From a virus: 34,114 nucleotides of DNA. Below, piece by piece: positions 31,524-34,114 of the stretch. The notes under the pieces are model-generated. The model made no database searches. It saw only the letters and a program-made list of their open reading frames with translations, and was not told the origin of the DNA. The DNA lies in the IMG/VR virus record IMGVR_UViG_3300050821_000570, positions 1-34,114 of that record. One strand, given 5' to 3'. The position numbers were made by a program, and so were the translations under genes. Positions within the stretch are counted from its first letter, which is position 1; each line of letters starts with the position of its first letter.

Positions 31524-33029
31524 TTATCCCCACGCCGATTTAATAACTCTGCGTTGCGCAACCTGCTTCTTTGGCGGCGCTACGGGTTGCGCCCATGTCA
31601 GCACAAACGCATCCGCATCATCCGGACTTGCTTCTCCGCGTGCCTGAATGTCCGCTTTTGACTCAATGACCAACTTGCCGGAATTGTTGATGTGATAACC
31701 GGGCAAACTTAACTGCGTGCTGAGTCTTTGAATCTCTGGCAGGTGCTCGTCTTTGGGAATCGCCCCGTACATGAGCCAGTCTTTGCATTTGCCCCACATA
31801 TAGGCCCGCATATTCAAGTAGTGCGGGTCGGGACTGGCTGCGCCAAAGTTCACTTCAAAGACGTTCGTAAAGCCTAACTGCCTAAGTCTGGATACAATCA
31901 CCGCCCCAAAGGCGGAATCGACGAACATTGCCGCTACCTTGCGGTGCGGACGCTGATCCCTAAGGAGTTCCGCACAAATACCAACGCGCTGCGACCTGTC
32001 CGGATCTGACTCTCCTGGTATCCTAATGGGCGCAAATTCCGAAGGATTGCCATCTAATCCCCGCCGCGCCCTGATGACATTCCATGCCTTGCCGCCGCCT
32101 GATACGTCAAAGCCTAAGATTAGCGGTTCATCGGGCAGCGCTACCTGCTTGCGCTGCATTGCCGAATCTACTCGGGCTTTATCGATGTACTGCAGCTCAG
32201 ATGCGGATGGCGGATAACCTAAAACTCGCACCTTAAACGTGTCACTATCCACGCCGTAATCTTTTTCAATTTGCTCGATGTAGGCTTTGTTCGTGAAACG
32301 AGACGTTCTGGAATCTACTCTGCGATGATTCCAGCGCTCTGCGAGGTTGCCGAAGTTGATGCGGTAGAATTCTCCGGTATTTCTGACCATCTGGCCCCAT
32401 ACAAGCATCATGGGCTCGCCATCAGTCAAACCGCCATATGCGGTCTCAAAAATCTTATCGGGAACTTCTGACGCCTCATCGAACAGATACCAGCTCGTAG
32501 AGGTTCGGGCATGCTGCCCCGCAAAACTCTGTGCATTCTGCTCTTTGCACGTCTGCGGCATCACCTTCCAGCTATCGGGAAAGGCCTTATGGAAGATGCC
32601 AGAGGCTTGAATATCGAACCAATGGGCCGTAATCGATAGCTTTTTCCAGAAGCATATCGCCGCCCAGGTTCTGCTCTCTAACTGGATGTAGGTACCAGCG
32701 GTGACTGTGCCGATACTGTGCGGGCGCGTATCTAATATCCAGCTAGCGATCCATCCGCCCATTGCACTCTTGCCAGTACCGTGGCCGCTCGATTCGGTCA
32801 TACGGATGGGCATCACCGGGGTCTGCCCATCAAAGCCGCGAGCTTTAACTTCTTCGCCTAGGGAGATTAGGAACTCTTTTTGATTATCGTCGGGCCCCGA
32901 CTCGTGCTCTAACGCGGTTCCCGGCTCTCCCCAAGGCCATGCCAGCATCACGTAGCCTAGCGGGTCGGCATAGCATTCGGCTATCGCATCTGCCAGCTCT
33001 AGGTCGGCTGGCGCAATACTAACTGGCAT
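31524..33029 (-). CDS. terL: Terminase large subunit
   Basis: 501 residues from ATG 33029, overlapping the small subunit by 11 nt. ATPase domain: Walker A GHGTGKS (82-88), Walker B WYLFDEA (180-186, with E185 as the catalytic base), then a coupling region LVWGQMVRNTG. Nuclease domain (RNase H fold): D308 in LGFDVSGGG, D371 in FVDSAFG, and D470/D471/D473 in SPDDADAFVL as the metal-binding aspartates. It cuts concatemeric DNA and pumps it into the procapsid through the portal. The length is normal for the family and all key residues are present. Confidence 0.92.
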   Translation of the reverse strand: MPVSIAPADLELADAIAECYADPLGYVMLAWPWGEPGTALEHESGPDDNQKEFLISLGEEVKARGFDGQTPVMPIRMTESSGHGTGKSAMGGWIASWILDTRPHSIGTVTAGTYIQLESRTWAAICFWKKLSITAHWFDIQASGIFHKAFPDSWKVMPQTCKEQNAQSFAGQHARTSTSWYLFDEASEVPDKIFETAYGGLTDGEPMMLVWGQMVRNTGEFYRINFGNLAERWNHRRVDSRTSRFTNKAYIEQIEKDYGVDSDTFKVRVLGYPPSASELQYIDKARVDSAMQRKQVALPDEPLILGFDVSGGGKAWNVIRARRGLDGNPSEFAPIRIPGESDPDRSQRVGICAELLRDQRPHRKVAAMFVDSAFGAVIVSRLRQLGFTNVFEVNFGAASPDPHYLNMRAYMWGKCKDWLMYGAIPKDEHLPEIQRLSTQLSLPGYHINNSGKLVIESKADIQARGEASPDDADAFVLTWAQPVAPPKKQVAQRRVIKSAWG

Positions 33030-33573
33030 TATTCTTTAAGGCTGATACCCTCTTGCGCCCACCCGTGAGCCGCGCCAAGACTTCATCCATGCCGCTATAT
33101 TCAACTTTGTCAGTGAGCATCTTCAGGCATCGCGCCGCAGTCTCCAGCGCCTTATTCTTGTCTGCCAGCTTGAACTTCTTCACATATCCGACTAATCCGC
33201 GCTCTTCCCCATTGCCCTCAAACAGTTCCGCATTCTCAAAGCCGACGATGGCTCGCCGCGCATTCTCGTCAATATCATGGATAGGCTTAGTGGAACCGTC
33301 TTTGTTCCAATAGGCTGCCGGATCATAAAAAGCGAGTCGCGCAATCTCTTGCTTGATGCGATCTACAGTTAAGTCTAGTCTTTTGTTAGCGCTATCGTTC
33401 TCTTCGTCAATCTTCGCCCGCACTTCAGCATTTTTTAACAGCCTTGAGCCTTGTGCATGGGCTGATCTTTCACTGAACCCCGCTGCGATTGCGGCTCTTG
33501 TAGCGTTCTGATCGAGGAGGTATTCCTTGATGAACCGGGTGCGCCGCTGCTTAACTCCGCCGATCTTCGCCAT
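33019..33573 (-). CDS. terS: Terminase small subunit (Terminase_2)
   Basis: 184 residues from ATG 33573. An N-terminal helix-turn-helix of the Terminase_2 type: RRTRFIKEYLLDQNATRAAI, then AAGFSERSAHAQGSRLLKNA (about 12-48). After this come LTVDRIKQEIARLAFYDPAA and a C-terminal helical region (NKALETAARCLKMLTDKVEY) ending in a basic tail. It recognises the packaging start site and loads the large subunit. It overlaps the upstream 68-aa ORF by 23 nt and terL by 11 nt. Confidence 0.9.
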   Translation of the reverse strand: MAKIGGVKQRRTRFIKEYLLDQNATRAAIAAGFSERSAHAQGSRLLKNAEVRAKIDEENDSANKRLDLTVDRIKQEIARLAFYDPAAYWNKDGSTKPIHDIDENARRAIVGFENAELFEGNGEERGLVGYVKKFKLADKNKALETAARCLKMLTDKVEYSGMDEVLARLTGGRKRVSALKNNAS

Positions 33574-33757
33574 ACTGCGCTACCATTTCACTTTCTACGT
33601 CTGCACCAGCATTTATCTGCTCGATAATTTGCGGATTTCCAGATAGCGGCTGGAGTTCAATGGAATCACCGCCAGAAATGCTTGACTTAAAGCCGATGGC
33701 GATATATTCAGCACCCATGAAACTTAAGGTTTCCCCGATTTCGAGCGTCTTAGTCAG
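33551..33757 (-). CDS. Small ORF upstream of terS, probable CTG start
   Basis: The frame runs from CTG 33757 to TAA 33551 (68 residues), or 55 residues from the first ATG at 33718. The CTG overlaps the upstream stop as CTGA, and GAGG lies 8 nt before it. The first ATG has only a distant GGGGAA. The sequence is ordered-looking: TKTLEIGETLSFMGAEYIAI, GFKSSISGGDSIELQPLSGN, then AGADVESEMVAQYGEDRRS. No family was recognised. The end overlaps the terS start by 23 nt. Confidence 0.55.
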   Translation of the reverse strand: MTKTLEIGETLSFMGAEYIAIGFKSSISGGDSIELQPLSGNPQIIEQINAGADVESEMVAQYGEDRRS

Positions 33758-33933
33758 GCTGCGAACCTCAGGATCTTCCCGCTCGGAAGCGTGTATTCAA
33801 CTCCCTCGCGCTCTTCGTGAACCTTAATCACGTCTTCCGGATTTATATCGCCGTACAGTCCGCGCAATCTCTCGGGCGGGTATATAGTCAGCAATTCCCA
33901 GCCCATAATCTTGGCATCTCCTGGATACTTCAT
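33754..33933 (-). CDS. Small ORF, unknown
   Basis: 59 residues from ATG 33933, overlapping the upstream stop as ATGA. It reads MKYPGDAKIMGWELLTIYPP, ERLRGLYGDINPEDVIKVHE, EREGVEYTLPSGKILRFAA: a compact mixed alpha/beta protein with balanced charge. No family was recognised. A frame-shifted overlap on the same strand (33824-34018) is only its shadow. Confidence 0.6.
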   Translation of the reverse strand: MKYPGDAKIMGWELLTIYPPERLRGLYGDINPEDVIKVHEEREGVEYTLPSGKILRFAA

Positions 33934-34114
33934 TGTCCCGAATCCCCCTGCAGCACAATTCTCTCGTGCCGGGAAATGTATTGCGTGCGCGGCACATTTG
34001 AATCTGTATATTTGCCAAGTTTAAAGGTTATTCCCGGCAACTCTGGGCTGGGCATCTGCTCAGGTATGTACGTTTGCGGCTTGGGCCTGAACGCGGTCGG
34101 GTTCAACACATTGA
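33930..34114 (-). CDS. Partial gene, 5' end off the window
   Basis: The frame is open from the right edge and stops at TGA 33930, overlapping the next start as ATGA. The visible 60 residues include NPTAFRPKPQTYIPEQMPSP, then KLGKYTDSNVPRTQYISRHE and RIVLQGDSGQ. No family is recognised from this fragment. The overlap chain into terS shows it belongs to the same operon. Confidence 0.6.
   Translation of the reverse strand, partial: NVLNPTAFRPKPQTYIPEQMPSPELPGITFKLGKYTDSNVPRTQYISRHERIVLQGDSGQ

Noticed and set aside
33824-34018. 64-aa minus-strand frame MANIQIQMCRARN...
   Set aside because: Out of frame with the two overlapping real ORFs, Arg/Cys-rich and without a ribosome site.

Overview
The window is most of the virion module (head, tail, ejection and appendage genes) of a short-tailed, P22-like bacteriophage or prophage. 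All genes except one HNH endonuclease lie on the minus strand, so transcription runs from right (34114) to left (1). The evidence is an ordered set of P22-type genes: terminase small and large subunits, portal, scaffold, coat, gp4-like connector, gp10-like stabilisation protein and three ejection-type proteins. There is no integrase, repressor, replication gene or host gene, so the sequence cannot say whether the element is lytic or temperate. The appendage domain styles, the Cys-rich secreted proteins and the moderate GC suggest a Gram-negative soil host such as an Acidobacteriota bacterium. That host call is inference.

Layout, in transcription order. (1) 34114-31524: a partial ORF, two tiny ORFs, terminase small and terminase large, chained by 4-23 nt overlaps. 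(2) 31523-28549: nine small genes separating terminase from portal, including a HiPIP-like four-Cys protein, a His-rich protein, a head-fibre-like protein, a 38-residue membrane peptide and a gene with a zinc-ribbon-like Cys pattern. A 209-nt gap in this block holds a large two-tier inverted repeat. (3) 28548-22881: portal, scaffold, coat and a putative decoration protein, closed by a good Rho-independent terminator. (4) 22820-18744: small connector-adjacent genes, gp4-like, a 248-nt gap with two tRNA-like segments, a small ORF, gp10-like and a 111-aa protein. (5) 18747-13581: first appendage block (tail fibre, LamG-like lectin, 934-aa Ig/propeller-like protein). (6) 13584-8891: GNAT acetyltransferase, 2OG-Fe(II) oxygenase and three ejection-type proteins. 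(7) 8824-729: second appendage block (two large fibres, a beta-sandwich protein, a small helical secreted protein, a beta-helix protein and a short fibre). (8) 718-1: a holin-like membrane gene disturbed by a reverse-strand HNH endonuclease, leaving a 15-codon remnant of a duplicate start.

The most unusual feature is that ten appendage or decoration genes each begin with a convincing Sec signal peptide, while portal, coat, scaffold, connector and ejection proteins do not. The signal-bearing proteins are also rich in cysteine. This pattern suggests that a whole class of phage structural proteins is exported to the host periplasm or surface, which does not fit normal cytoplasmic assembly of P22-like virions. 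Other points of interest are the HNH/holin-like rearrangement, the tRNA-like segments, the inverted repeat, a probable CTG start, and an oxygenase plus acetyltransferase pair translationally coupled between a fibre gene and the ejection genes.
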